Origin: Pseudomonas putida
GTDB taxonomy: Bacteria > Pseudomonadota > Gammaproteobacteria > Pseudomonadales > Pseudomonadaceae
NCBI GenBank assembly: GCA_041879295.1
Contig: CP047152.1
Span: 1,121,501-1,185,500, forward strand
Length of the DNA: 64,000 nt
Direction of reading: 5' to 3'
Below, piece by piece: positions 49,562 to 58,406 of the stretch. The position numbers and the translations under genes were made by a program. The notes under the pieces were generated by a model. It saw only the letters and a list, made by a program, of their open reading frames with translations. It searched no databases and was not told the DNA's origin. The first letter of the stretch is position 1; every line of letters starts with the position of its first letter.

Positions 49562-50996
49562 GCGGCGCTGGCGCCTGCTGCCGCGCTCCTTGCTGGGGCG
49601 CATGCTGCTGCTGACCTTGCTGGTTGTCCTGCTGGCCCAGGGGTTGTCCAGCATTATCTGGGTATCTCAGCTGCGCGCCAGCCAGCTTCAGGGGCTGCGT
49701 GCCAGCGCCAGCAGCCTGGCCCATTCCATGAGTGCCAGCGTCAGTTACTTCCGCTCGCTGCCGGTGGCCTACCGGCCGCTGGTGCTCGACCAATTGCGCA
49801 GCATGGGCGGCACGCGTTTTTTCGTGTCGCTTAACGCCACGCCGCTGGACATGCAGGCACTGCCCATCACCCCTCGCAAGCAGGCGGTGATCGATGTGTT
49901 CCAGCAGGTGCTGCACGAGCGCCTGGGTTCACAGATGGAAATTTCCGTAGCGTTCGTCGCCCCCGACGACCTGCGTATCTTCAACAGTGGCCTGAAGCTC
50001 GACGAGCTACCGCGCTCCTGGGCGCATTACTCGTTGACCCTGGAACCACTCAACCCGCCGGTGCTGGTAACGCAGATCCGTCTGGGTGAGGGGGAGTGGT
50101 TGTATATCGCCTCGTTGCTGCCTGAACCCTATACCAGCCTGGAGGCCGAACGCCTGCCTCGGCAGCAGATCGGTTTCATCGTGCTCACCACAACCTTGCT
50201 GCTGCTGTTCATCGGCCTGCTGGTGCACTGGCAAAGTTGGCCGCTCAAACGGCTGGCGCGGGCTGCGCGGGAAATGTCGTTGGGCGCCGATGTGGCGCCG
50301 TTGGCTGAAGCGGGCGGCAGTGAAGTGGTCGAGGTTAGTCGGGCGTTCAACAGCATGCGTGAGCGAATCAGCCGCTACCTGACTGAACGCAGCCAGTTGT
50401 TCAGCGCCATTTCCCACGACCTGCGCACGCCAATCACCCGCTTGCGCCTGCGTGTCGAACTGCTGGAGGACGAGCGCCTGCAGGCCAAGTTCAGCCAGGA
50501 TCTGGACGAGCTGGAGTTGCTGGTCAAAGGCGCCTTGCAGTGCGTAAAGGACACCGACATCCACGAAAACATCGAGCCGGTCGACCTCAACCAGGTGCTG
50601 GAGATTCTGGCCGAGCCTTACCTGGGCGATGGTCGCATCACCGTCGAGGGCCAGGCGCTGGCGCCTTACCCGGGCAAGCCGCTGGCATTGCGTCGTTGCA
50701 TCGGCAACCTGATCGACAACGCCATCAAGTACGGCGAACGGGCGCGGCTGCGCATCATCGACGGGGCAGAAGGCTTTGTGCTGCAGGTGGATGACCAGGG
50801 GCCCGGGGTGCCGCAGCAGCAGCTGGAACAGGTGTTCGAGCCGCATTTCCGTCTGGCCGGGCAGCAGCAGGGGTATGGGCTGGGGTTGGGCATTGCGCGC
50901 AACATCGCCCATAGCCATGGGGGCGAGGTGAGCTTGCTGAACCTGCGCGAGGGCGGGCTGCGGGTGACTCTGTATCTGCCACGGGGTATGGATTGA
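49542..50996 (+). CDS. gtrS: Sensor histidine kinase paired with GltR
   Basis: A 484-residue inner-membrane sensor kinase: TM1 about residues 21-41 (MLLLTLLVVLLAQGLSSIIW), a periplasmic sensor domain (about 45-205), TM2 about 210-230 (IGFIVLTTTLLLLFIGLLVH), HAMP (about 232-285), the H-box SAISHDLRTPITRLRLRVEL, N-box CIGNLIDNAIKYGE, and G-boxes DDQGPGVP and YGLGLGIARNI. The ATG overlaps the gltR end by 20 bases. In P. aeruginosa the similar GtrS senses 2-ketogluconate and 6-phosphogluconate; the ligand here is inferred. Confidence 0.9.
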   Translation: MSAVRPERRWRLLPRSLLGRMLLLTLLVVLLAQGLSSIIWVSQLRASQLQGLRASASSLAHSMSASVSYFRSLPVAYRPLVLDQLRSMGGTRFFVSLNATPLDMQALPITPRKQAVIDVFQQVLHERLGSQMEISVAFVAPDDLRIFNSGLKLDELPRSWAHYSLTLEPLNPPVLVTQIRLGEGEWLYIASLLPEPYTSLEAERLPRQQIGFIVLTTTLLLLFIGLLVHWQSWPLKRLARAAREMSLGADVAPLAEAGGSEVVEVSRAFNSMRERISRYLTERSQLFSAISHDLRTPITRLRLRVELLEDERLQAKFSQDLDELELLVKGALQCVKDTDIHENIEPVDLNQVLEILAEPYLGDGRITVEGQALAPYPGKPLALRRCIGNLIDNAIKYGERARLRIIDGAEGFVLQVDDQGPGVPQQQLEQVFEPHFRLAGQQQGYGLGLGIARNIAHSHGGEVSLLNLREGGLRVTLYLPRGMD

Positions 50997-51016
50997 TTTT
51001 TTGGGGTGCCTGTGTG

Positions 51017-51110
51017 GGCCTCTTCGCGGGCAAGCCCGCTCCCACAGGTACAGCGTAAACTTGGAAGGCTGTGTGGTCTTTGTGGGAGCGGGCGCGCCCG
51101 CGAAGAGGCC
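51017..51110. repeat. REP pair between gtrS and the AGE-family gene
   Basis: Inverted REPs CGCGGGCAAGCCCGCTCCCAC (within 51017-51048) and GTGGGAGCGGGCGCGCCCGCG (within 51081-51110) are separated by about 30 bases. They may separate the regulator and transport transcripts. Confidence 0.85.
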
Positions 51111-51224
51111 AATACAGGCAGGCGAAATGTCACTGACCGGTGACAATCCCGCCGTCCTTCGTGACATCCGCCATGACCCCGCTGGCTAGAATTCGCAAAT
51201 GACTGGCAAGGATCAAGCTGGCCC

Positions 51225-52475
51225 ATGACCTCCCTCAACCTGTCCGCTGACAGCTGGCTCAATGCCCCGGCCCACAACGCCTGGCGCTTGGCCGAAGCAC
51301 AGCGCCTGCTGGCCTTTGCCAAGGCCGCGAAACTACCCGACGGTTTCGGCAATCTGGATGCCAACGGGCAACTCGCCCCTGGTGCCCGTGCCGAAACCAT
51401 GAACACCGCCCGTATGACCCATTGCTTCGCCTTGGCCCATCTGCAGGGCATCCCTGGCAGCCTGGCCTATGCCGAGCACGGTGTGGCAGCACTGCGCGGA
51501 GCCATGCAGGATGCCGACCACGGCGGCTGGTTCGCTCACCCCGACGGCCACGTCGATAGCGGCAAGGCGGCGTACCTGCATGCCTTCGTCGCGCTGGCCG
51601 CCAGCTCGGCGGTGGTGGCCGGCGTTGTCGACGCCAATACGCTATTGGCAGACGCAATCCAGGTGATCGAAGCGCATTTCTGGAGCGAAGAAGAAGGTGC
51701 CCTGCGGGAAGCCTTCTCCCGCGCCTGGCAGCTCCCCGAGCCGTACCGGGGCGCCAACAGCAACATGCACGCGACCGAGGCCTTTCTGGCTTTGGCAGAT
51801 GCCACCGGCAACGGCCTGTGGCTGCAACGCGCCCTGCGAATTACCGAACGCATCATCCATGGCCATGCTGCCGCCAACGGTTATCGGGTGATCGAACATT
51901 TCGATGCCCATTGGGCACCGCTGCCGGATTACAACCTCGAACACCCCGCCGACCCCTTTCGGCCTTATGGCACTACACCCGGGCATGCCCTGGAGTGGGC
52001 GCGGTTGCTGCTGCACCTGGAAGCCAGCCTTGAACGGGCCGGCCTGTGCGCCCCGCAATGGCTGCCGAACAGTGCCCGCGCATTGTTCGACACCGCCTGC
52101 CAGCAGGCCTGGAACGTCGATGGTGAACCGGGTTTCGTCTATACGCTGGACTGGGCTGATCGCCCGGTGGTGCATGCACGACTGCACTGGGTGCACGCCG
52201 AGGCCTGCGCCGCTGCGGCAGCCCTGTTGCAACGCACCGGCGAGGCGCATTACGAACAGTGGTACCGCTGCTGCTGGGGCTTTATCGCCAATCATTTCAT
52301 CGACCCCATCGGCGGCAGCTGGCACCACGAACTCGATGCACACAACCAGCCGGCCGGCACCCTCTGGCCGGGCAAGCCCGACCTCTATCACGCCTACCAG
52401 GCGCTGCTGTTGCCAGGCTTGCCCCTGGCACCCAGCCTGGCCAGCAACCTGGGCGGCAATGTAACCAAACGATGA
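51225..52475 (+). CDS. AGE-family sugar isomerase/epimerase (YihS-like)
   Basis: A 416-residue protein of the N-acylglucosamine 2-epimerase (AGE) family with an alpha6/alpha6 barrel, nearest in pattern to YihS-type aldose-ketose isomerases (mannose/fructose). Family blocks: ETMNTARMTHCFALAHLQGI, GGWFAHPDGHVDSGKAAYLH, NSNMHATEAFLALADATGNG (catalytic His region), TPGHALEWARLLLHLEASLE and YTLDWADRPVVHARLHWVHA with the second His. It sits between the glucose regulators and the glucose transporter, so it may bring mannose or fructose into the same pathway. The substrate is not proven. Confidence 0.8.
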   Translation: MTSLNLSADSWLNAPAHNAWRLAEAQRLLAFAKAAKLPDGFGNLDANGQLAPGARAETMNTARMTHCFALAHLQGIPGSLAYAEHGVAALRGAMQDADHGGWFAHPDGHVDSGKAAYLHAFVALAASSAVVAGVVDANTLLADAIQVIEAHFWSEEEGALREAFSRAWQLPEPYRGANSNMHATEAFLALADATGNGLWLQRALRITERIIHGHAAANGYRVIEHFDAHWAPLPDYNLEHPADPFRPYGTTPGHALEWARLLLHLEASLERAGLCAPQWLPNSARALFDTACQQAWNVDGEPGFVYTLDWADRPVVHARLHWVHAEACAAAAALLQRTGEAHYEQWYRCCWGFIANHFIDPIGGSWHHELDAHNQPAGTLWPGKPDLYHAYQALLLPGLPLAPSLASNLGGNVTKR

Positions 52476-52558
52476 CATTCACGCATCGCTTCGTTACCTG
52501 ACGAGGCGAGCGCGCTGTTTAGACTTCATGCAACGCAAGCGATCGACTTGCACGGCAT

Positions 52559-52566
52559 AACAACAA
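52559..52566 (+). promoter_or_regulatory. Hfq/Crc-type CA motif at the gtsA ribosome site
   Basis: AACAACAA, of the AANAANAA type bound by Hfq/Crc in pseudomonads, lies next to the ribosome site AAGAAAGG, 14 bases before the gtsA start. It predicts catabolite repression of translation. Confidence 0.55.
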
Positions 52567-52579
52567 GAAAGGTGCCTCG

Positions 52580-53866
52580 ATGAATTCCACGCTCCGTTTC
52601 GCTGCCGCAATTTCCTTTGCCTCCTTGATCCCCCTGGGTGCCCAGGCTGCTGACGCCAAAGGCAGCGTCGAAGTGGTGCACTGGTGGACCTCCGGTGGTG
52701 AAAAAGCCGCGGTCGATGTGCTCAAGGCCCAGGTCGAAAAAGATGGCTTCATCTGGAAGGACGGCGCCGTTGCCGGCGGCGGCGGTGCCACGGCCATGAC
52801 CGTGCTGAAGAGCCGCGCGGTGGCCGGCAACCCGCCTGGCGTCGCGCAAATCAAGGGCCCGGACATCCAGGACTGGGCGGCCACCGGCCTGCTGGACGCC
52901 GATGTGCTCAAGGATGTGGCCAAGGAAGAAAAGTGGGACTCCCTGCTGGACAAGAAAGTCGCCGACACCGTGAAGTACGACGGTGATTATGTTGCCGTGC
53001 CGGTGAATATCCACCGTATCAACTGGCTGTGGATCAACCCCGAAGTATTCAAGAAGGCCGGCATCGACAAGGCGCCCACCACCCTCGAGGAATTCTACGC
53101 CGCCGCTGACAAGCTCAAGGCTGCTGGCTTCATCCCGCTGGCCCATGGTGGCCAACCCTGGCAGGACAGCACCGTGTTCGAAAGCGTGGTGTTGTCGGTA
53201 ATGGGCGTCGACGGCTACAAGAAGGCCTTGGTCGACCTCGACAACACCGCCCTGACCGGCCCGGACATGGTCAAGGCGCTGACCGAGCTGAAGAAGGTCG
53301 CCACCTACATGGACCCGGACGGCAAGGGCCAGGACTGGAACCTGGAAGCCGCCAAGGTCATCAACGGCAAGGCCGGCATGCAGATCATGGGCGACTGGGC
53401 CAAGAGCGAATGGACCCTGGCGAAGAAAACCGCCGGCAAGGATTACCAGTGCGTGCCATTCCCCGGCACCGACAAGGCGTTCCTGTACAACATCGACTCG
53501 CTGGTGGTGTTCAAGCAGAACAACGCTGGCACCTCTGCTGGCCAGCAGGATATCGCCCGCAAGGTGCTGGGTGAGGACTTCCAGAAGGTCTTCAGCATCA
53601 ACAAGGGCTCGATCCCGGTACGCAACGACATGCTTGCCGACATGGGCAAGTATGGTTTCGATGCCTGTGCTCAAACCTCCGCCAAGGACTTCCTGGCCGA
53701 CTCCAAAACGGGCGGCCTGCAACCGAGCATGGCGCACAACATGGCCACCACGCTGGCCGTGCAGGGCGCGTTCTTCGATGTGGTGACCAACTACATCAAC
53801 GACCCCAAGGCCGACCCGGCCGATGCGGCGAAGAAGCTGGCGGCGGCGATCAAGGCTGCCCGGTAA
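52580..53866 (+). CDS. gtsA: Glucose ABC transporter, periplasmic binding protein
   Basis: A 428-residue periplasmic substrate-binding protein (family 1 sugar binding). Signal peptide [20 protein letters not shown] with cleavage near AQA/ADA at residue 24; the mature part starts with [20 protein letters not shown]. Other marks are [20 protein letters not shown] and [20 protein letters not shown]. It delivers glucose to GtsBC. A REP pair between gtsA and gtsB may keep the binding protein in excess. An Hfq/Crc-type motif is at its ribosome site. Confidence 0.95.
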   Translation: MNSTLRFAAAISFASLIPLGAQAADAKGSVEVVHWWTSGGEKAAVDVLKAQVEKDGFIWKDGAVAGGGGATAMTVLKSRAVAGNPPGVAQIKGPDIQDWAATGLLDADVLKDVAKEEKWDSLLDKKVADTVKYDGDYVAVPVNIHRINWLWINPEVFKKAGIDKAPTTLEEFYAAADKLKAAGFIPLAHGGQPWQDSTVFESVVLSVMGVDGYKKALVDLDNTALTGPDMVKALTELKKVATYMDPDGKGQDWNLEAAKVINGKAGMQIMGDWAKSEWTLAKKTAGKDYQCVPFPGTDKAFLYNIDSLVVFKQNNAGTSAGQQDIARKVLGEDFQKVFSINKGSIPVRNDMLADMGKYGFDACAQTSAKDFLADSKTGGLQPSMAHNMATTLAVQGAFFDVVTNYINDPKADPADAAKKLAAAIKAAR

Positions 53867-53869
53867 CGG

Positions 53870-53962
53870 CTGTTCGCGGGCACGCCCGCTCCCAGATGGG
53901 CCCTGCTCACCACTGTTCCTGGTCATGACGCCGGACCTGTGGGAGCGGGCTTGCCCGCGAAG
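53870..53962. repeat. REP pair in the gtsA-gtsB gap
   Basis: Inverted REPs CGCGGGCACGCCCGCTCCCAG (to 53895) and GTGGGAGCGGGCTTGCCCGCG (from about 53938) lie between the binding protein and permease genes. Confidence 0.85.
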
Positions 53963-53999
53963 CGGTGCGCAGCACCGCCACTACCTCGGGATTCAATAC

Positions 54000-54908
54000 A
54001 TGAGCACTACCACCGCCCAACTGCGGGCCTCACCCCTGGACGCGCTTCAGCGCTGGCTGCCCAAGCTGGTGCTGGCACCCAGCATGTTCATCGTCCTGGT
54101 GGGCTTCTACGGCTACATCCTCTGGACCTTCGTGCTGTCCTTCACCACCTCGACCTTTCTGCCCACCTACAAGTGGGCGGGCCTTGCGCAATACGCCCGT
54201 CTGTTCGACAACGACCGCTGGTGGGTGGCGAGCAAGAACCTGCTTCTGTTCGGCGGCCTGTTCATCGCCATCAGCCTGGCCATCGGTGTGTTGCTGGCGG
54301 TGCTGCTGGACCAGCGCATCCGCCGTGAGGGCTTCATTCGCACCATTTACCTGTACCCCATGGCGTTGTCGATGATCGTCACCGGCACCGCGTGGAAATG
54401 GCTGCTCAACCCCGGCATGGGCCTGGACAAGCTGTTGCGTGACTGGGGCTGGGAGGGTTTTCGCCTGGACTGGCTGATCGACCCTGACCGGGTCGTGTAC
54501 TGCCTGGTGATCGCCGCCGTGTGGCAGGCCTCGGGCTTTATCATGGCGATGTTCCTCGCCGGCCTGCGCGGCGTTGACCAATCGATCATCCGCGCCGCAC
54601 AGATCGACGGTGCCAGCTTGCCGCGCATCTACTGGACTGTAGTGCTGCCCAGCCTGCGCCCAGTGTTCTTCAGCGCGCTGATGATCCTTTCGCACATTGC
54701 CATCAAGAGCTTCGACCTGGTGGCGGCAATGACGGCCGGCGGCCCGGGTTACTCGTCCGACCTGCCTGCAATGTTCATGTATTCGTTCACCTTCAGCCGC
54801 GGCCAGATGGGCATAGGCTCGGCCAGCGCCATCCTCATGCTCGGGGCGATCCTGGCGATCCTCGTGCCTTACCTGTACTCGGAGCTGCGGAGCAAACGCC
54901 ATGCATAG
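54000..54908 (+). CDS. gtsB: Glucose ABC transporter, permease 1
   Basis: A 302-residue inner-membrane permease (MalF type) with six membrane helices: LAPSMFIVLVGFYGYILWTF in TM1; the ABC-coupling loop with the EAA motif reads IIRAAQIDGASLPRIYWTVV. ATG 54000 is chosen; the open frame upstream is part of the REP region. Its end overlaps gtsC by 8 bases. Confidence 0.94.
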   Translation: MSTTTAQLRASPLDALQRWLPKLVLAPSMFIVLVGFYGYILWTFVLSFTTSTFLPTYKWAGLAQYARLFDNDRWWVASKNLLLFGGLFIAISLAIGVLLAVLLDQRIRREGFIRTIYLYPMALSMIVTGTAWKWLLNPGMGLDKLLRDWGWEGFRLDWLIDPDRVVYCLVIAAVWQASGFIMAMFLAGLRGVDQSIIRAAQIDGASLPRIYWTVVLPSLRPVFFSALMILSHIAIKSFDLVAAMTAGGPGYSSDLPAMFMYSFTFSRGQMGIGSASAILMLGAILAILVPYLYSELRSKRHA

Positions 54909-55746
54909 TCCTGTCGACAAGCCGGTGCTCAGCTTCAGCCGTATGGCCATCCATACCGTGTTGCTGATCGCCGTGCTGCTGTATCTGGTGCCGCTGGTGG
55001 TGATGCTGCTGACCAGCTTCAAGACCCCCGAAGACATCAGCACCGGCAACCTGCTGAGCTGGCCTGCGGTGATTACCGGCATAGGCTGGGCCAAGGCCTG
55101 GGCAGCGGTCAGCGGTTACTTCTGGAACTCGATCATGATCACCGTGCCAGCGGTGCTGATCTCCACCGCTATTGGTGCACTGAACGGCTATGTGCTGTCG
55201 ATGTGGCGCTTTCGGGGTTCGCAACTGTTCTTCGGCCTGCTGCTGTTCGGCTGCTTCCTGCCGTTCCAGACCGTGCTGCTGCCGGCCTCGTTCACCCTCG
55301 GCAAGCTTGGCCTGGCCAGCACCACCAGCGGCCTGGTGCTGGTGCATGTGGTCTACGGCCTGGCCTTCACCACGCTGTTCTTCCGCAACTTCTACGTGAG
55401 CATCCCCGACGCGCTGGTCAAGGCCGCACGGTTGGACGGTGCCGGGTTCTTCACCATCTTCCGCCGCATCATCCTGCCGATGTCCACGCCGATCATCATG
55501 GTCTGCCTGATCTGGCAGTTCACCCAGATCTGGAACGACTTCCTGTTCGGCGTGGTGTTCTCCAGCGGCGATTCGCAACCGATCACCGTAGCCCTGAACA
55601 ATCTGGTCAATACCAGCACCGGGGCCAAGGAATACAACGTCGACATGGCGGCAGCGATGATCGCTGGCCTGCCAACCCTGCTGGTCTACGTGGTGGCAGG
55701 CAAATATTTCGTGCGCGGGCTGACGGCCGGCGCGGTCAAGGGGTAA
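54901..55746 (+). CDS. gtsC: Glucose ABC transporter, permease 2
   Basis: A 281-residue permease (MalG type) with six helices: TVLLIAVLLYLVPLVVMLLT in TM1; the coupling loop EAA motif ALVKAARLDGAGFFTIFRRI. It forms the channel with GtsB. Only 3 bases separate it from gtsD. Confidence 0.94.
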   Translation: MHSPVDKPVLSFSRMAIHTVLLIAVLLYLVPLVVMLLTSFKTPEDISTGNLLSWPAVITGIGWAKAWAAVSGYFWNSIMITVPAVLISTAIGALNGYVLSMWRFRGSQLFFGLLLFGCFLPFQTVLLPASFTLGKLGLASTTSGLVLVHVVYGLAFTTLFFRNFYVSIPDALVKAARLDGAGFFTIFRRIILPMSTPIIMVCLIWQFTQIWNDFLFGVVFSSGDSQPITVALNNLVNTSTGAKEYNVDMAAAMIAGLPTLLVYVVAGKYFVRGLTAGAVKG

Positions 55747-55749
55747 GCC

Positions 55750-56904
55750 ATGGCAACGCTCGAACTTCGCAATGTGAACAAAACCTACGGCAGCGGCCTG
55801 CCGGACACCCTCAAGGACATCCAGCTGTCGATCAAGGATGGCGAGTTCCTGATCCTGGTGGGGCCGTCGGGCTGCGGCAAGTCGACCTTGATGAACTGTA
55901 TCGCCGGCCTGGAGCAGATTACCGGCGGCGCCATCCTCATCGACGAGCAGGACGTCAGTGGCATGAGCCCCAAGGACCGCGATATCGCCATGGTGTTCCA
56001 GTCCTATGCGCTGTACCCCACCATGAGCGTGCGTGAGAACATCGAGTTCGGCCTGAAGATCCGCAAGCTGCCCCAGGCCGCCATCGACGAGGAAGTGGCG
56101 CGGGTGGCCAAGTTGCTGCAGATCGAACACTTGCTGGCGCGCAAGCCGGCGCAGCTGTCCGGTGGCCAACAGCAGCGCGTGGCCATGGGCCGGGCACTGG
56201 CGCGGCGACCCAAGATCTACCTGTTCGATGAACCCCTGTCCAACCTCGATGCCAAGCTGCGGGTCGAAATGCGCACCGAAATGAAGTTGATGCACCAGCG
56301 CTTGAAGACCACCACGGTGTACGTCACCCATGACCAGATCGAGGCCATGACCCTGGGCGACAAGGTGGCGGTGATGAAGGACGGCATCATCCAGCAGTTC
56401 GGCACCCCGCAGCAGATCTACAACGACCCAGCCAACCAGTTCGTGGCCAGCTTCATCGGTTCGCCGCCGATGAACTTCATTCCGGTGCGTCTGGCCAGGC
56501 ACGATGGCCACTTGCTGGCGCTGCTCGACAGCGGCCAGGCGCGCTGCGAGCTGCCTTTGGGGCTGGCTGCTGACGAGCTGGAGGGGCGCGAGATCATCCT
56601 CGGCATCCGCCCTGAGCAGATCGCCCTGGGCGCTGCTGACGGCAATGGTTTGCCGGGTATCCGCGCCGAGGTGCAGGTCACAGAGCCCACCGGGCCGGAC
56701 CTGCTGGTGTTCGTCACGCTCAACCAGACAAAAGTGTGCTGCCGCCTTGCACCGGATGTGGTGTGCCGGGTGGGTGACACCCTCAACCTGCAATTCGACC
56801 CGGCCCGGGTGCTGCTGTTCGACGCCGACAATGGCGAGCGCCTGCACCTGGCCAGCACTGGCGCAACTGCAAAGGACAACGTGGCTCACTTCAAAGGCCG
56901 TTGA
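55750..56904 (+). CDS. gtsD: Glucose ABC transporter, ATP-binding protein
   Basis: A 384-residue ATPase of the MalK/UgpC type: Walker A GPSGCGKST (about 37-45), Q-loop VFQSYALYP, signature LSGGQQQRVAMGRALARRPK, Walker B IYLFDEPLSNLDAKLR, H-loop VYVTHDQIEAMTLG, and a C-terminal OB-fold regulatory domain (about 240-384) with GIRPEQIALG. It supplies energy to GtsBC. Confidence 0.95.
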   Translation: MATLELRNVNKTYGSGLPDTLKDIQLSIKDGEFLILVGPSGCGKSTLMNCIAGLEQITGGAILIDEQDVSGMSPKDRDIAMVFQSYALYPTMSVRENIEFGLKIRKLPQAAIDEEVARVAKLLQIEHLLARKPAQLSGGQQQRVAMGRALARRPKIYLFDEPLSNLDAKLRVEMRTEMKLMHQRLKTTTVYVTHDQIEAMTLGDKVAVMKDGIIQQFGTPQQIYNDPANQFVASFIGSPPMNFIPVRLARHDGHLLALLDSGQARCELPLGLAADELEGREIILGIRPEQIALGAADGNGLPGIRAEVQVTEPTGPDLLVFVTLNQTKVCCRLAPDVVCRVGDTLNLQFDPARVLLFDADNGERLHLASTGATAKDNVAHFKGR

Positions 56905-56919
56905 CTCGTCTACACCATC

Positions 56920-56927
56920 AATAAGAA
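56920..56927 (+). promoter_or_regulatory. Hfq/Crc-type CA motif at the oprB ribosome site
   Basis: AATAAGAA (AANAANAA type) lies within an A-rich stretch just before the GAGGA ribosome site of oprB. Confidence 0.5.
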
Positions 56928-56945
56928 AAAAGAGGACGCAAAGGG

Positions 56946-58289
56946 ATGGAACAGCGCAAACGCATCAAGACACTGGGATCGTTGGCCTTGCTTGCACTTG
57001 TAGGCAGCAGCGGTACCCAGGCTGCCGAGGCTTTTTCCAGCGAATCAAAATGGATGACCGGCGATTGGGGCGGCACCCGGACCGAGCTGCTGGACAAGGG
57101 CTATGACTTCACCCTCGACTATGTGGGCGAGGTGGCTGGCAACCTGCATGGCGGCTACAACGACGACAAGACCGCACGCTACAGCGACCAGTTCGCCCTC
57201 GGCGCGCATCTGGACTTGCAGAAGATACTGGGCTGGCATGATGCCGAGTTCAAGCTGGCAATCACCGAGCGAAGCGGTCGCAACCTGTCCAACGACCGCA
57301 TCAGCGACCCGCGCGCCGGGCAGTTCAGCTCGGTGCAGGAGGTGTGGGGCCGTGGCCAGACCTGGCGCCTGACCCAGATGTGGATCAAGCAGAAGTACTT
57401 CGACGGCGCACTGGACGTGAAATTTGGCCGCTTTGGCGAAGGCGAGGACTTCAACAGCTTCCCTTGTGACTTCCAGAACTTGGCTTTCTGCGGCTCGCAG
57501 GTGGGCAACTGGGTGGGCGGCATCTGGTACAACTGGCCGGTCAGCCAGTGGGCGCTGCGGGTGAAGTACAACATCACGCCGGAGTTCTTCGTACAGGTCG
57601 GGGCCTTCGAGCAGAACCCTTCCAACCTGGAAACCGGCAACGGCTTCAAGCTCAGCGGCAGTGGCACCAAGGGTGCGATCTTGCCGGTGGAAGCGGTGTG
57701 GTCGCCCAAGGTCAATGGCCTGCCGGGCGAGTACCGCCTGGGTTACTACTACAGCACGGCCAAGGCTGACGATGTGTTCGACGACGTCAACGGCAACCCG
57801 CAGGCGCTGACAGGTGAAGCCTTTAAGTCGCACTCCAGCAAGCACGGATGGTGGGTGGTGGCGCAACAGCAGGTCACCGCCCACGGCGGCGACGTCAACC
57901 GTGGCCTCAGCCTGTTCGCCAACTTTACCGTGCACGACAAGGCCACCAACGTGGTCGACAACTACCAGCAGGTAGGGTTGGTCTACAAAGGTGCTTTCGA
58001 CGCTCGGCCCAAAGATGACATCGGCTTCGGCGTGGCGCGAATTCATGTGAATGACGACGTGAAGAAGCGCGCCGAGTTGCTCAACGGCCAAAGCGGCATC
58101 AACGATTACGACAACCCTGGTTTCGTGCCGCTGCAGCGCACCGAGTACAACGCAGAGCTCTACTACGGCTTCCACGTTACCAACTGGCTGACCGTGCGGC
58201 CTAACCTGCAGTACATCAAGAGCCCTGGCGGGGTGGACGAGGTAGATAACGCGCTGGTCGCTGGCTTGAAGATTCAGTCGTCATTCTGA
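56946..58289 (+). CDS. oprB: Carbohydrate-selective porin OprB
   Basis: A 447-residue outer-membrane porin for glucose and related sugars. Signal peptide to about residue 26 (LGSLALLALVGSSGTQAAEA); mature start ESKWMTGDWGGTRTELLDKG is the OprB hallmark, followed by YDFTLDYVGEVAGNLHGGYN. It ends in a beta-strand with terminal Phe (LKIQSSF), as needed for outer-membrane assembly. It lies 41 bases after gtsD and is likely in the gts operon. Confidence 0.95.
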   Translation: MEQRKRIKTLGSLALLALVGSSGTQAAEAFSSESKWMTGDWGGTRTELLDKGYDFTLDYVGEVAGNLHGGYNDDKTARYSDQFALGAHLDLQKILGWHDAEFKLAITERSGRNLSNDRISDPRAGQFSSVQEVWGRGQTWRLTQMWIKQKYFDGALDVKFGRFGEGEDFNSFPCDFQNLAFCGSQVGNWVGGIWYNWPVSQWALRVKYNITPEFFVQVGAFEQNPSNLETGNGFKLSGSGTKGAILPVEAVWSPKVNGLPGEYRLGYYYSTAKADDVFDDVNGNPQALTGEAFKSHSSKHGWWVVAQQQVTAHGGDVNRGLSLFANFTVHDKATNVVDNYQQVGLVYKGAFDARPKDDIGFGVARIHVNDDVKKRAELLNGQSGINDYDNPGFVPLQRTEYNAELYYGFHVTNWLTVRPNLQYIKSPGGVDEVDNALVAGLKIQSSF

Positions 58290-58333
58290 GGGCACTTGTT
58301 GTAAATTTACGCCAATCCATTATCGGTTCCTGG

Positions 58334-58356
58334 CACCCACTGGTCTGCAGTGGGTG
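58334..58356. terminator. Hairpin between oprB and the mutarotase gene
   Basis: CACCCACTG (58334-58342) pairs exactly with CAGTGGGTG (58348-58356); loop GTCTG. No T tract follows, so partial termination or mRNA protection is more likely than full stop. Confidence 0.5.
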
Positions 58357-58386
58357 TCGGGGATAGGCCGAGACAGCGCTATCTCG

Positions 58387-58394
58387 AACAACAA
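58387..58394 (+). promoter_or_regulatory. Hfq/Crc-type CA motif at the mutarotase ribosome site
   Basis: AACAACAA followed by GAGCTC lies 12 bases before the start codon; third such motif in the glucose block. Confidence 0.5.
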
Positions 58395-58406
58395 GAGCTC
58401 TGAACC

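Noticed and set aside
54835..56889. A 684-codon open frame antisense to gtsC and gtsD
   Set aside because: It spans two real genes on the other strand and contains the low-complexity His/Gln runs typical of mirror frames.
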